In this document: piece after piece, positions 24,259-32,165 of the stretch
Position numbering within the stretch: the first letter of the stretch is position 1
Layout: each line of letters opens with the position of its first letter
Assembly: GCA_005799365.1 (NCBI GenBank)
Contig: SYGV01000135.1
Coordinates: 1-42,296 of the forward strand
Source: Nitrospiraceae bacterium
GTDB lineage: Bacteria > Nitrospirota > Nitrospiria > Nitrospirales > Nitrospiraceae
Length of the DNA stretch: 42,296 nt
Reading direction: 5' to 3'
Position numbers and translations under genes: made by a program
The notes under the pieces: generated by a model
Told to the model about the DNA's origin: nothing
The model's input: the letters and a program-made list of their open reading frames with translations, nothing else
Database searches by the model: none

Positions 24259-24767
24259 ACCTCCGTGCGCCGCTTGGGAAAATGTTTGACGATGAGGTCG
24301 CTCAAACCCTTGATGTCATCGGGGTCGATACAGGGCACAGGGAGGGTCACCGGCTTGTTGGACACCACCGCCAGCAGCCCCTCCAGCGACAGGGGCACTT
24401 CCCCCAACTCGTCCCGCAAGACGACGACCTTGGGATAGCCTTCGTTCTTCCAGCCTTCCGCAATGATCAAATCGATGGACCGGTCCAGAAACCGATCTCG
24501 CAGCTCTTCCACCTTGATCTCATCCGACACGTCCGAGAACATGGCCAGACTGCCCTTGGAGAGCACCATCACCGTGCTGGCCCCGGCCCGTTTGTGTCTC
24601 CAACTGTCCTTGCCTTCCGTGTCCAGATCGAACCCATGGCCCGTGTGCTTGACGGTGGCGACTCGGTACCCGGCCAGCACCAGTTCGGGGATCAGCCGCT
24701 CGATCAGCGTCGTTTTCCCGCTGTTGGACCGTCCGACGAAACAGAGAATGGGGATGGGCATCGCCAT
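24255..24767 (-). CDS. mobB: molybdopterin-guanine dinucleotide biosynthesis adapter MobB
   Basis: 170 residues. P-loop GRSNSGKTTL (12-21), then LIPELVLAGYRVATVKHTGHGFDLDTEGKDSWRHKRAGA, which is the MobB core (VKHTxH, D-x-x-GKDSxRHxxAGA), SKGSLAMF, and the Walker-B-like DLIIAEGWK. MobB is a GTP-binding helper of MobA in making the guanine dinucleotide form of molybdenum cofactor. It lies 20 bp downstream of moeA and overlaps the cytochrome start. No mobA is in the window. There is only a weak ribosome site, consistent with coupling within the operon. Confidence 0.93.
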   Translation of the reverse strand: MAMPIPILCFVGRSNSGKTTLIERLIPELVLAGYRVATVKHTGHGFDLDTEGKDSWRHKRAGASTVMVLSKGSLAMFSDVSDEIKVEELRDRFLDRSIDLIIAEGWKNEGYPKVVVLRDELGEVPLSLEGLLAVVSNKPVTLPVPCIDPDDIKGLSDLIVKHFPKRRTEV

Positions 24768-24787
24768 GCAACAAAGCCTTTACCCGT

Positions 24788-26068
24788 TCAACAACAGGAT
24801 TGCCGATGGCCGATTGAGGGTAGCGCGCCCGCCTCGCGATCCCACTGGGGCTCGCCCAGGACCTGCACGGTCACCGGATCGCCCGGCTTCAGCCGTTCCG
24901 TTTCTTGCGGAATATCGATCAGGCAATTGGCCTTGACCATCGAGGTCAGGATGCCGGACCCCTGATCGCCCGTGGTCCGCACCGTAAAGCCCCCCGCCTC
25001 GCGCGTCAGGATGCCGCGCAGGAAATGACGCCGGTCGGTGCGCTTCGAAAACGTCTCCTGGAAGGCCGCCTGCACCACCGGCCGGCCATAGCTGCGCTGC
25101 CCGGACATCTTCAACATGGCCGGCCGCACGAGCTGCTCGAAGGTCACCATGGAAGACACGGGGTTGCCGGGCAGTCCGAAGGCCAGCTTACCCTGGATCT
25201 TCCCGAAGGCCAGGGGTTGGCCGGGGCGGATCGCCAGCTTCCAAAAGTTCATCGCCGCGCCCAGTTCCTTGAACACGGCCTTGGTGAAATCGTAGTCGCC
25301 CATCGAGACGCCGCCGGAGAGCACCAGAATATCGGCGTTCAGACCATGCGAAATTTTTTCCTTCAGCGCGGCCGGTTGGTCCTTGGCGATGCCCAGCAGG
25401 ATCGGAATGCCGCCCGCCTCTTGCACCGCCGCGGCGATCCCGTAGCTGTTGGAATTGATGATCTTGTCCTCGTCGAACCGTTCGTCCAAATCGGCCAGTT
25501 CGTCGCCGGTGGAGAGGATGGCGACCCGGGGCCGTTGATGCACGAACACGAAAGGCTTCGCCAGGATGGCCAGCATCCCCACTTCGCCGGGCCGGAGCTG
25601 CGTGCCCTTGGGGATGATGCAGTCGCCTTTGCGCACGTCCTCGCCCTGCGGGCGGATGTTGGAGCCGGCCGGCTCCGGCTTGAACACCTTGACAGAGTCC
25701 TGGGTATGCTCCGTGTCTTCGACCTTGATGACGACGTTGGCGCCCTTGGGAACCGGCGCGCCGGTCATGATCCGGATCGCCTCGCCCGGCCCCACCGATT
25801 TGGTCGCCACCTTGCCGGCCGGCACGTCTTCGACCACCTTCAGCACGACCGGCTTGGCGATGGCATGGTCCTGCTTGATGTCCTCATGGCGCACGGCGAA
25901 GCCGTCCATCGCCGAATTGTCCCAGGGCGGATTGTCCCGGAGCGCGACCAGGTCCTCGCCAATCACGCGGCCGAGGGATTCCACCAGCCCGACTTTCTCC
26001 AGCCCCAGCACCGGCGTGGCGTCCAGGACGATCTTCTGCGCCTCGTGAAGTGGCGTGAGTCCTTGCAT
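24788..26068 (-). CDS. moeA: molybdopterin molybdotransferase MoeA
   Basis: 426 residues, start ATG at 26068 with AAGGAA just upstream. MoeA text throughout: LVALRDNPPWDNSAMDGFAVR (domain I/II, residues that bind the adenylated cofactor), GPGEAIRIMTGAPVPKGA, a central MoCF-like fold with ILSTGDEL and NSYGIAAAVQEAGG, LSGGVSMGDYDF, and KLAIRPGQPLAFGK with the C-terminal domain IV. It inserts molybdate into adenylated molybdopterin. Encoded between the Mrp ATPase and mobB on one strand, 43 bp from the former. The 6 C-terminal residues contain a Cys pair just before the stop. Confidence 0.95.
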   Translation of the reverse strand: MQGLTPLHEAQKIVLDATPVLGLEKVGLVESLGRVIGEDLVALRDNPPWDNSAMDGFAVRHEDIKQDHAIAKPVVLKVVEDVPAGKVATKSVGPGEAIRIMTGAPVPKGANVVIKVEDTEHTQDSVKVFKPEPAGSNIRPQGEDVRKGDCIIPKGTQLRPGEVGMLAILAKPFVFVHQRPRVAILSTGDELADLDERFDEDKIINSNSYGIAAAVQEAGGIPILLGIAKDQPAALKEKISHGLNADILVLSGGVSMGDYDFTKAVFKELGAAMNFWKLAIRPGQPLAFGKIQGKLAFGLPGNPVSSMVTFEQLVRPAMLKMSGQRSYGRPVVQAAFQETFSKRTDRRHFLRGILTREAGGFTVRTTGDQGSGILTSMVKANCLIDIPQETERLKPGDPVTVQVLGEPQWDREAGALPSIGHRQSCC

Positions 26069-26111
26069 GATTCCTTCGTTTAGCTGAAAGCAGACAGCTT
26101 CCCGTTCCTCG

Positions 26112-27065
26112 TCAATGTCTCTTGGGTCCGATCTTCAACAAGGACCCGCTCTTCTTGCAGAACGCCTCCACCTTGTTGGCGATCTGGTGGTAGGCCTCCG
26201 CCGTGGGCGAATCCGAATAGAACATGGCGAAGGGCTCGCCCGCGTCGCATTGGGTGACCACGTCCGGGTCCAGCGGGATGCGTCCGAGGAAGGGCACGCC
26301 CATGTCGCCCGCGGAGGCTTCGCCGCCGCCCTTGCGGAAGACCTCGATGGACTGATGGCAGTGGGGACATTCCAGCCCGCTCATGTTCTCCACGATGCCG
26401 ATGATCGGAATCTCGCTGTCCTTGGCGAAGGTGACCGACTTGCGCGAGTCCAGCAAGGCCACCTCCTGCGGCGTCGTGATGATCACGCAGCCGCTCACGT
26501 TCCCGATCAGGTCGATCGTGGTCACCGACTCGTTGCCGGTCCCGGGAGGCAAATCCACGAGCAGGAAATTTAGGTCCGCCCACTCCACCCCACCCAATAG
26601 TTGGTTGATGAATTCGTATTTATAGGCATCGCGCCAGATGATCGGGTCATCCGGGTTCTGGAGCAGGAAGGACATGGAGGCGATCTTGAGATTGTAGGCC
26701 TGGAACGGGATGATGCCGCCGCCCGTGCTGATCTTGAGCTTCTGTCCCTCGGCCCCCACCATCTTGGGAATGTTGGGTCCGTGGATGTCCATGTCGCAGA
26801 TGCCGACCTCGTAGCCTTTCAAGGCCAGGCTGGCGGCCAGGTTCGTGGTGACGGTGCTCTTGCCCACCCCGCCCTTGTTGCTCATTACGAGGACCTTGTA
26901 CTCAATCCGCTCCATCCGCTTGGTGACCAGCCAGCGGCTGTGCCCTTCCTTGTCCTTCTGGCAAGTTTCGTTCTCGTCGCAGATCGCGCAAGCCCACATA
27001 TAGGTGCAGGCGTCCCCGCTTCCGGACCCGGACGGCTGCTGAATGATGTTCAGTTCTTTCGGCAT
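26112..27065 (-). CDS. Mrp/NBP35-type Fe-S cluster carrier ATPase
   Basis: 317 residues. The N-terminus carries four Cys (C20, C26, C29, C35; spacing CX5CX2CX5C), whose last three match the NBP35 ferredoxin-like motif. Then a deviant Walker A GGVGKSTV (65-72), Switch I DMDIHGPNIPKM, VDLPPGTGNESV, and the CxxC pair in ECPHCH (about 236-239) that bridges an Fe-S cluster in the dimer. It loads 4Fe-4S clusters onto apo-proteins. AAGGAG lies 11 nt before the ATG. Placed between moeA and moaB/mogA, it fits a role in maturing molybdenum or Fe-S enzymes, which is inference from position. Confidence 0.93.
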   Translation of the reverse strand: MPKELNIIQQPSGSGSGDACTYMWACAICDENETCQKDKEGHSRWLVTKRMERIEYKVLVMSNKGGVGKSTVTTNLAASLALKGYEVGICDMDIHGPNIPKMVGAEGQKLKISTGGGIIPFQAYNLKIASMSFLLQNPDDPIIWRDAYKYEFINQLLGGVEWADLNFLLVDLPPGTGNESVTTIDLIGNVSGCVIITTPQEVALLDSRKSVTFAKDSEIPIIGIVENMSGLECPHCHQSIEVFRKGGGEASAGDMGVPFLGRIPLDPDVVTQCDAGEPFAMFYSDSPTAEAYHQIANKVEAFCKKSGSLLKIGPKRH

Positions 27066-27083
27066 AACGGATATCGACTCCTT

Positions 27084-27563
27084 CTAGACCGGTTTCTGGC
27101 CCGGCCGTATTTTTTCCACCGCGTGCTCCAGGATCGGAGCCAACACCGCCAAGTTTTCCTTGGCCCCCTTCGGACTGCCGGGCAGGTTCACGATCAACGT
27201 GCCGCCCCGCAACCCAGCCGTTCCGCGCGACAGCATCGCGGTCCGGACTTTCTTGAGGCTTTCCAGCCGCATGGCCTCGCCAATGCCCGGCATTTCCTTT
27301 TCGATCACGTCGCGGGTGGCTTCGGGCGCCCAGTCCGTGGGCCGCACCCCCGTCCCGCCCAACGTCAGGATCACATCCGGCGACTCGATCCCGCACAGAA
27401 AGAGCAGCCGATCGCGGATGGCTTCGCGCTCGTCCGCGATCACCTCGTAGGCCACCAGGGCGCCGGGCAACTCGGCGACCATCTGCTCGACCGCCTTGCG
27501 TCCTTCGTCCGGCTCGCGCTCGGACAGGATCTTGCTGCTGATGACGACCACCGCCACGCGCAT
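27084..27563 (-). CDS. MoaB/MogA-family molybdenum cofactor protein
   Basis: 159 residues from ATG at 27563, 19 bp after tatC. The MoCF-BD fold is clear: VAVVVISSKILSEREPDEGRKAVEQM, VIADEREAIRDRLL, DVILTLGGTGVRPTDWAPEAT (the TGGTG motif and its usual D), EKEMPGIGEAMR, and the final GTLIVNLPGSPKGAKENL. It adenylates or binds molybdopterin ahead of MoeA. MoaB and MogA cannot be told apart from this alone. The longer in-frame start upstream (27614) would overlap tatC and lacks a ribosome site. It completes a moaB-mrp-moeA-mobB order. Confidence 0.93.
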   Translation of the reverse strand: MRVAVVVISSKILSEREPDEGRKAVEQMVAELPGALVAYEVIADEREAIRDRLLFLCGIESPDVILTLGGTGVRPTDWAPEATRDVIEKEMPGIGEAMRLESLKKVRTAMLSRGTAGLRGGTLIVNLPGSPKGAKENLAVLAPILEHAVEKIRPGQKPV

Positions 27564-27582
27564 GGAAGTCCCGGATGGATTG

Positions 27583-28521
27583 TCAGCGGGGACGGCCTTG
27601 CGGCACCCCCACATATTCGCTCTCGGCCGCCATGGCCGGCTTGGGCGCCATCGTCGGCACCATCCCCGTTTTGGTCGGCGCGGCAGCCTCGGCCTGGGCT
27701 TCGGCCGGCTTGCGCTTCTTCCCGAAAAAGCCCGCGCTTACGATCCCCACTTCGTAGAACACGTACATCGGCAGGGCCATCAAACACTGGTTGAAGGGAT
27801 CGGGCGTCGGCGTCAGCAAGGCGGCAAAGATGAACGCGCCCAGGAACGCCCACTTGCGATACTTCTTGAGAAACGGCGCGTCCACCCAGCCGATCTTGGC
27901 CATCAAGGTGATCGCCAGGGGCACCTCGAAGATCACCCCGAACACCAGCAGGAACCACAGGGCGAAGCCCACGTAGGCTTCGATGGAAATCTGGGGAATG
28001 AACCCCGCGTTGACTCCATAGGAGACCAGAAAGTTCAGGGCGAAGGGCAGGACGAAGAAGAAGGAGAACAGGATGCCGGCATAGAACGCGACGGTGCTGA
28101 TCAGCACGAAGGGGCCGACGAACCGCCGTTCATGGACGTGCAGCCCCGGCACCACGAACTGCCAGACTTCCCAGAGCACGTAGGGGGTGGACAGGACCAA
28201 CGCAAACAGTCCGGCCACCTTGACGTTCTGCCAGAGCGCCTCGGCCGGCGCCAGAAACACGAAGGGAATCGCGGGCAGATCCGTCGGCACCCATTCCAGC
28301 TTCCCCGGGATGAACGCATTCTGCAACGGGACCCTGAGCCACTGGACCAATTGATCGGCGAAGAAGAAGGTGCCGACGAACAGAATCCCGACGATGATGA
28401 CCGCCCGCGTCAGCCGGACCTGGAGCTCCACCAGGTGCTCCATGACCGGCATTTTCTTGTCTTCCAGCGGCGTGAAGATCGTGTCTTGCAGCCACTGTGT
28501 GAACTGGCCCCTGTCGGACAT
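27583..28521 (-). CDS. tatC: twin-arginine translocase subunit TatC
   Basis: 312 residues with six membrane segments. TatC signatures: MEHLVELQVRL (usually HLxELRxRL; Gln replaces the usual Arg), the periplasmic loop with LSTPYVLWEVWQFVVPGL and HERRFVGPF, then YVGFALWFLLVFGVIFEVPLAI, RKWAFLGAFIFAALLTPTPDPFNQCLMALPMYVFYEVGI. The tail is extended by about 60 residues of Ala/Pro/Lys-rich sequence. TatC recognises twin-Arg signal peptides and exports folded, cofactor-loaded proteins. Positioned at the head of the Moco set, which is biologically sensible because many Tat substrates carry Moco or Fe-S. TatA/B are not in the window. GAGGG lies 7 nt before the ATG. Confidence 0.95.
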   Translation of the reverse strand: MSDRGQFTQWLQDTIFTPLEDKKMPVMEHLVELQVRLTRAVIIVGILFVGTFFFADQLVQWLRVPLQNAFIPGKLEWVPTDLPAIPFVFLAPAEALWQNVKVAGLFALVLSTPYVLWEVWQFVVPGLHVHERRFVGPFVLISTVAFYAGILFSFFFVLPFALNFLVSYGVNAGFIPQISIEAYVGFALWFLLVFGVIFEVPLAITLMAKIGWVDAPFLKKYRKWAFLGAFIFAALLTPTPDPFNQCLMALPMYVFYEVGIVSAGFFGKKRKPAEAQAEAAAPTKTGMVPTMAPKPAMAAESEYVGVPQGRPR

Positions 28522-28529
28522 AAAAAGCC

Positions 28530-28600
28530 CTCAGCCGTTAGCGATCAGCTCTCGACCCGGAAATCCTGCTGACTGCTGACGGCTGACTGCCGACCGCTGC
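28530..28600. repeat. degenerate CTGACTGCTGAC-type spacer repeat
   Basis: Imperfect copies of CAGCCGTTAGCGATCAG and CTGACTGCTGACGGCTGACTG fill the spacer between htrA and tatC. It is one of several such spacers in the window. Confidence 0.55.
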
Positions 28601-30172
28601 TCACTTGGGATTCACCGCCACGAACAGGTTATTGCCCTGCCGGCTCAACAGCAGCACCGCCATCTCGTCCTTCTTAATCTTGGCAGCGGCTTTGTGATAA
28701 TCGTCCAGGCTCTTGATGACCTCGTGGTTGACCTCTTGGACGACGTCCCCGCGCTGAATGCCCGCGGATTCCGCCTGGCTCCCAGGCTCGACCTGGTTGA
28801 TGACCACGCCCGCCGTCTTGGCGGGAATGTTCAGCCGGTTCATCGTGTCCTGGTCTAACGGCTGCACCCGCAGAGACGCCAGCACATTGTCCGGCGGCTT
28901 GACGGATTCGCCCGGCGCGGTCGGCGCGGCTTCCTTCTTGGCCAACACTTCGTCCGACGGCCGCTCAGCCACCTTGACCGAAATGACCTGCTCTTTCCCG
29001 TCCCGCAGCACCTTCACCCTGGCGTTGCGCCCGACGCCCGTCCGCGCCACCATGTTGCGCAACTGGCTGACGTTCTGGATTTCCTTGTCGTCGTATCCGA
29101 CGATCACATCGCCCCGCTTGAGGCCGGCGGTGGCGGAGGGCCCGTTGTCATTGACATCGCTGATGAGCACGCCCTTGCGCGCTTCCGGCAGCTTGAAGGA
29201 CTTGGCCAGCGCCGGTGTGACTTCCTGGATGGCGATGCCCATCCACCCCCGCACGACCTTGCCAGACTTGCGCAGGCTGTCCACGATGTCCACCGCGATG
29301 CTGCTGGGGATCGCGAACCCGATCCCCTCCGATCCGCCGGTCCGGGAAAAGATGGCCGTGTTGATGCCGATCAGCTCGCCGTTCATGTTCACCAGCGCCC
29401 CGCCCGAGTTGCCGGGCGTGATCGCCGCGTCGGTCTGGATGAAGTCCTCGTAGTCCGCGATTCCCACGTTCCCGCGGCCCAGCGCGCTGATGATGCCGAG
29501 CGTCACGGTCGAGCTGAGCCCGAAGGGGCTGCCCACCGCCAGGACGAGATCGCCCACCTGCAGCCGGTCGTAATCGGCCCACTTGATCGCGGGCAGGTCC
29601 TTGGCTTCGATCTTGATCACGGCCAGATCGGTCTTGGGATCGGTTCCCACCACCTTCGCCTGGAATTCACGCTTGTCGCTCAACGTGACGGTGATCTGCG
29701 ACGCGTTCTCCACCACGTGATTGTTCGTCACGATGTGCCCGGAGGCGTCGATGATGACCCCGGAACCGGCGCTCTGGTCCGGCCGGCCTGGAGGTCCTGG
29801 CGGCGGCGGAATCGGCGGCTCCATCCCGGGCGGCTCCATACCGCCGGGCGGTTCCTCGCCGGGAGGTCCTCCGCCGGGCGGTCCGCCGAACGGACCGGGA
29901 GGCAGAGGCCGGCGGCGAGGGCCCCGCTCGCGGCCGCCCCCTTCTCCGCCAACCACCGCGATATTGACCACGGCCGGCGTGACCTTCTTGACGATGTCGG
30001 AGAAGCCCTGCGCCATCCCCACCGGGACCGCCGCCTCGCTGATCGCTTGGTGGGATGGCAACACCCCCCCGACCAGCCCAAGCATACCGGCGCCGAGAAT
30101 CACCGTGCTCAGGGCATAGCCGCCCACCAGCCGACTGCGATGGAATAGCCCGCCTTGCTCCCGAATCTGCAT
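28601..30172 (-). CDS. HtrA/DegP-type periplasmic serine protease with a Gly/Pro-rich linker
   Basis: 523 residues from ATG at 30172, with GAGGG and AAGGAG just upstream. An N-terminal signal-anchor ([22 protein letters not shown], about 15-36) is followed by the protease with catalytic His152 (TNNHVV), Asp182 (KTDLAVIKI) and Ser256 (TPGNSGGAL), then two PDZ domains ([11 protein letters not shown] onward and [16 protein letters not shown]). Between the anchor and the protease, residues 76-132 form an unusual Gly/Pro/Arg/Met-rich linker ([17 protein letters not shown] then [12 protein letters not shown]). DegP-like enzymes degrade misfolded envelope proteins. It is the first gene of the tatC-Moco group; a promoter lies about 80 bp upstream. 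Confidence 0.95.
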   Translation of the reverse strand: MQIREQGGLFHRSRLVGGYALSTVILGAGMLGLVGGVLPSHQAISEAAVPVGMAQGFSDIVKKVTPAVVNIAVVGGEGGGRERGPRRRPLPPGPFGGPPGGGPPGEEPPGGMEPPGMEPPIPPPPGPPGRPDQSAGSGVIIDASGHIVTNNHVVENASQITVTLSDKREFQAKVVGTDPKTDLAVIKIEAKDLPAIKWADYDRLQVGDLVLAVGSPFGLSSTVTLGIISALGRGNVGIADYEDFIQTDAAITPGNSGGALVNMNGELIGINTAIFSRTGGSEGIGFAIPSSIAVDIVDSLRKSGKVVRGWMGIAIQEVTPALAKSFKLPEARKGVLISDVNDNGPSATAGLKRGDVIVGYDDKEIQNVSQLRNMVARTGVGRNARVKVLRDGKEQVISVKVAERPSDEVLAKKEAAPTAPGESVKPPDNVLASLRVQPLDQDTMNRLNIPAKTAGVVINQVEPGSQAESAGIQRGDVVQEVNHEVIKSLDDYHKAAAKIKKDEMAVLLLSRQGNNLFVAVNPK

Positions 30173-30253
30173 AATTGCCCTCAATTCTCCTTGCGGTTGC
30201 TGATTGGTCTGACCGCGGTGCCGTAACACCGAAGCCAAGCGCATGGTCTGCTC

Positions 30254-30283
30254 ATTCTACACTATCCACTGACGCTCCTTCAA
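30254..30283 (-). promoter_or_regulatory. sigma-70 promoter of htrA
   Basis: TTGAAG (30283-30278), an 18-bp spacer and TAGAAT (30259-30254) on the minus strand, giving a leader of about 75 nt to the ATG at 30172. No heat-shock sigma signature is evident. Confidence 0.5.
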
Positions 30284-30391
30284 AGACAAAAACGTCCCCA
30301 CAGAGCCAGTTTGGCGCGTTTGACGGGAAGGAAAGGAGGGACGGGATCGGCCGGGACAGAGCCGCCCCAAGAGCGGCGGGACATGCAAGAC

Positions 30392-31180
30392 TCACCCTCG
30401 GAGAGCCGCGAAATCCGCTTCCCGTTTCCTGAGCCAGGTATCCTGAAAATTGATTACCAGCCGCTTGACCGCCTCGTGCATCGCGATCACCCGCAAGGTA
30501 TGGGGCGCGCTTTCATAGGTCGGCGGCCACCAACGCCAGTTCGGCTCCAAGGGACGCTTCCAGATCACCGGGTACCATTGATTGACATCCGGTGTTGTCG
30601 CACGATCCAGCGTGGCCCAGCCCCGCCCCTCGGCATGGACCAAGACCTGGCTGCTACGCACATCCAGCAAGGCCACTTCGACCAAAGACCAGTTATCCCG
30701 CCGCAGACCCGGCACGACACCGGTCGTCCATCCCACCGCCACATAGATGGGGTATTCCACCTCGGTTGCGGAGGCGATCACCAGGACTAGGTAGTCCAGC
30801 CCATACTTGCGGCCGAGCTCCACGAACCGGGCTGCATCGCTTCCGGGACGAATCCCCTCGGCCGGGATGATCTTCTCGATGGACAGGGGCAGGAACTGGG
30901 AAAACTGCTGCTGCAACTGTTCGGACATCTGGATCAGGGCTTGGTCCGGCAGGGTCGGTGACGCATCCGGCGCCATCGTGTCGCCGACCAACAACAGCCC
31001 GGCCTTCAGAGGCCGCCGGTCCGGCAGGGTCACATCAGGCTGGGTCTCACGCATCGCCTGATGCCCGACATAGTCGGCCAACCGATTGGGAGGAACGACC
31101 GTGGCGCAGGCGGAGAGACCGGCGCCGGCCAGGGCAAAGGCTGCGCACAAAAGCCAAGCCATCGCGCGACGATTCCGCAT
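30392..31180 (-). CDS. lipoprotein, unknown function
   Basis: 262 residues from ATG at 31180 with GGGAGG 7 nt upstream. The signal peptide ends in a lipobox LSAC, so the protein is anchored by lipid, probably at the outer membrane or periplasmic face. The mature part has a Gln-rich amphipathic segment (ALIQMSEQLQQQFSQF), a conserved-looking ELGRKYGLDYLVLVI, then EVALLDVRSSQVLVHAEGRGWATLD, a pattern seen in lipoproteins with a peptidoglycan-binding or TolB-like fold. No family is firmly recognised. TTGACA at 31257-31252 could be the -35, but no convincing -10 follows it. Divergent from the GT2 gene. Confidence 0.8.
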   Translation of the reverse strand: MRNRRAMAWLLCAAFALAGAGLSACATVVPPNRLADYVGHQAMRETQPDVTLPDRRPLKAGLLLVGDTMAPDASPTLPDQALIQMSEQLQQQFSQFLPLSIEKIIPAEGIRPGSDAARFVELGRKYGLDYLVLVIASATEVEYPIYVAVGWTTGVVPGLRRDNWSLVEVALLDVRSSQVLVHAEGRGWATLDRATTPDVNQWYPVIWKRPLEPNWRWWPPTYESAPHTLRVIAMHEAVKRLVINFQDTWLRKREADFAALRG

Positions 31181-31329
31181 GCCCAACCTCCCGGTCAACA
31201 GGGTTCGCCCCTCGCCTAACAACTTGTACGATCGCTCCAAAAGGCAAGGTTTGTCAAGTCTCGCTCCTTCTGCAAATCGTCTTGCAATCCACCCGGTTGC
31301 CGGGTAGGCTGGCGCCGATCGGAGTCCGC

Positions 31330-32109
31330 GTGACGGCATCCCCCAAAAACCAGGCTATCACCCTCTCCATCGTCATTCCTGCCTATAACGAGGCCAAGCG
31401 GATACTGCCCTACTTGCAGCACATCACTGTCTATCTGGGGCAAAGGGGCCGGCCCTACGAAATCCTGGTTGTGGATGATGGGAGCCAGGATGACACCGCC
31501 GTGATTGTGGAGCGGCTCCAGTCTCAGCGCCAAGTGATCCGGCTCATCCGACTCCCGACGAACAGAGGCAAGGGCCACGCAGTGAGGACCGGCATGCAGC
31601 AGGCCCAGGGCGAACTTCGCCTCATGGCCGACGCGGACGGAGCCACGCCGATCCAAGAACTGGAACGGCTGGAGACAGCCATTCACAATGGCGCCGATCT
31701 GGCGATCGGCTCTCGCCCCCTGGCCTACCGTGATGCCCGCTACAAGGTCCGAGTCCGTTGGCACAGGTCTGTCTCGGGAAACCTCTTCAACCGGCTAGTG
31801 CAACGTCTCGGCATTCCCGGCATCAGAGACACCCAATGCGGCTTCAAGCTCTTCCGTGCTTCCGTGGCCCAAGACTTATTTGCCGTTTCCTGCATCGACG
31901 GGTACGGGTTCGACCTGGAACTGCTCTACATCGCCCAGCGGCGCGGCTACAAGATCGCCGAAGTGCCGCTCAATTGGTCCGACCAGCCTGGCTCCAAGGT
32001 GCTGGTGCTACGCGATGGACTGCGGATGTTCCGCGAACTGCTGACGGTGAGACAGAACAACAAGGCTGGACGGTATCACAAGATTTCCAGGTTTGATTGC
32101 AAGACCTGA
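31330..32109 (+). CDS. glycosyltransferase family 2 (dolichyl-phosphate-sugar synthase-like)
   Basis: 259 residues from GTG at 31330 with CGGAG 6 nt upstream. GT-A fold of the DPM1/ALG5 type: SIVIPAYNEAKRI, EILVVDDGSQDDTA, LPTNRGKGHAVRTGM and the DxD-like ADADGAT, then DLAIGSRP and the characteristic GIRDTQCGFKLFR and GYGFDLELL, which together with EVPLNWSDQPGSK define polyprenyl-phosphate glucosyl/mannosyl transferases. No C-terminal membrane segments, so it is soluble or peripherally bound on the cytoplasmic face. It would load a sugar onto a lipid carrier for surface glycan or protein glycosylation, and the neighbouring multi-pass protein could use the product. Specificity is unknown. Confidence 0.9.
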   Translation: MTASPKNQAITLSIVIPAYNEAKRILPYLQHITVYLGQRGRPYEILVVDDGSQDDTAVIVERLQSQRQVIRLIRLPTNRGKGHAVRTGMQQAQGELRLMADADGATPIQELERLETAIHNGADLAIGSRPLAYRDARYKVRVRWHRSVSGNLFNRLVQRLGIPGIRDTQCGFKLFRASVAQDLFAVSCIDGYGFDLELLYIAQRRGYKIAEVPLNWSDQPGSKVLVLRDGLRMFRELLTVRQNNKAGRYHKISRFDCKT

Positions 32110-32165
32110 CCCTAATCCACGAGCAAGGGGATTAACCAGGCCGCCTTCCTTCAGCCGGGCCCCCT

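Noticed and set aside
30342-30391. Possible terminator hairpin (GCCGC, 7-nt loop, GCGGC) after the lipoprotein gene at 30392-31180
   Set aside because: The stem is only 5 bp and no T tract follows on the minus strand.
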